The position numbers were made by a program, and so were the translations under genes. From an uncultured Anaeroplasmataceae bacterium (GTDB lineage Bacteria; Bacillota_I; Bacilli_A; Acholeplasmatales; Anaeroplasmataceae), in the NCBI GenBank assembly GCA_934229535.1, contig CAKQDS010000006.1, forward strand, positions 10,855-74,854: a stretch of 64,000 bases of DNA, given 5' to 3'. Numbering within the stretch: position 1 is the first letter of the stretch; each line of letters starts with the position of its first letter. The notes beneath the pieces were generated by a model. The model was not told the DNA's origin, did not search any database, and saw nothing but the letters and a program-made list of their open reading frames with translations. Shown in pieces: positions 64,000-64,000 of this stretch.

Positions 64000-64000
64000 T

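Overview
This window looks like a stretch of chromosome from an AT-rich, low-GC Gram-positive bacterium, most likely a gut-associated, Mollicutes-like or Erysipelotrichia-like member of the Bacillota. Three things point there. The order mnmA-recD2-alaS-ruvX-DUF1292-O-methyltransferase and the infC-rpmI-rplT operon are typical of Bacillota. Ribosome-binding sites are strong AGGAGG types. MurE carries the DNPR motif associated with meso-diaminopimelate peptidoglycan. TGA is used as a stop (for example at the end of murE) and Trp is TGG, so this is the standard bacterial code and not the Mycoplasma code. Assignments are from reading the sequence, not from database searches.

Region 1 (1-34.1 kb, all minus strand) is a surface locus for protein degradation and peptide uptake. 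One apparent operon starts at a sigma-A promoter near 15.77 kb with a Fur-like palindrome on its -35 side. It encodes a lipoprotein, the oligopeptide ABC transporter OppA-B-C-D-F, a small membrane protein and a giant lipid-anchored subtilase with BspA-type leucine-rich repeats, cut by the left window edge. Upstream lie a second full-length paralog of that subtilase (2492 aa), a small lipoprotein, and two further giant lipoproteins: a 1437-aa Ig-like protein and an 1850-aa InlB-repeat/GLUG protein. An M42 aminopeptidase (34.6-35.6 kb) follows. Together they could digest protein outside the cell, import the peptides and trim them inside.

Region 2 (35.7-41 kb) holds a free-standing structured RNA gene with its own promoter and terminator (possibly 6S RNA); infC-rpmI-rplT with an attenuator-type leader, an AUU start on infC and an unusual Rho_N-like tail on L20; a four-gene operon of two exported proteins plus an ABC ATPase and permease that I cannot assign; and ptsH, divergent from a small, possibly leaderless gene.

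Region 3 (41-57 kb) is mostly housekeeping: the eight-gene run alaS-ruvX-DUF1292-methyltransferase-two membrane proteins-cysteine desulfidase-mrp, an XRE regulator, a 40-codon small ORF, recD2, mnmA, a PlsC-like acyltransferase, and a murE-mraY-murD block.

Region 4 (57-64 kb) holds a DegV protein, a fic gene broken by a frameshift, tRNA-Lys(CUU), an SGNH esterase, rpsU and a heterodimeric ABC exporter with one degenerate ATP site.

The best candidates for something undescribed are the 38.0-40.6 kb exported-protein/ABC operon, the opp-protease operon with its putative metal-type operator, the RNA at 35.77-35.96 kb, and the L20 fusion.
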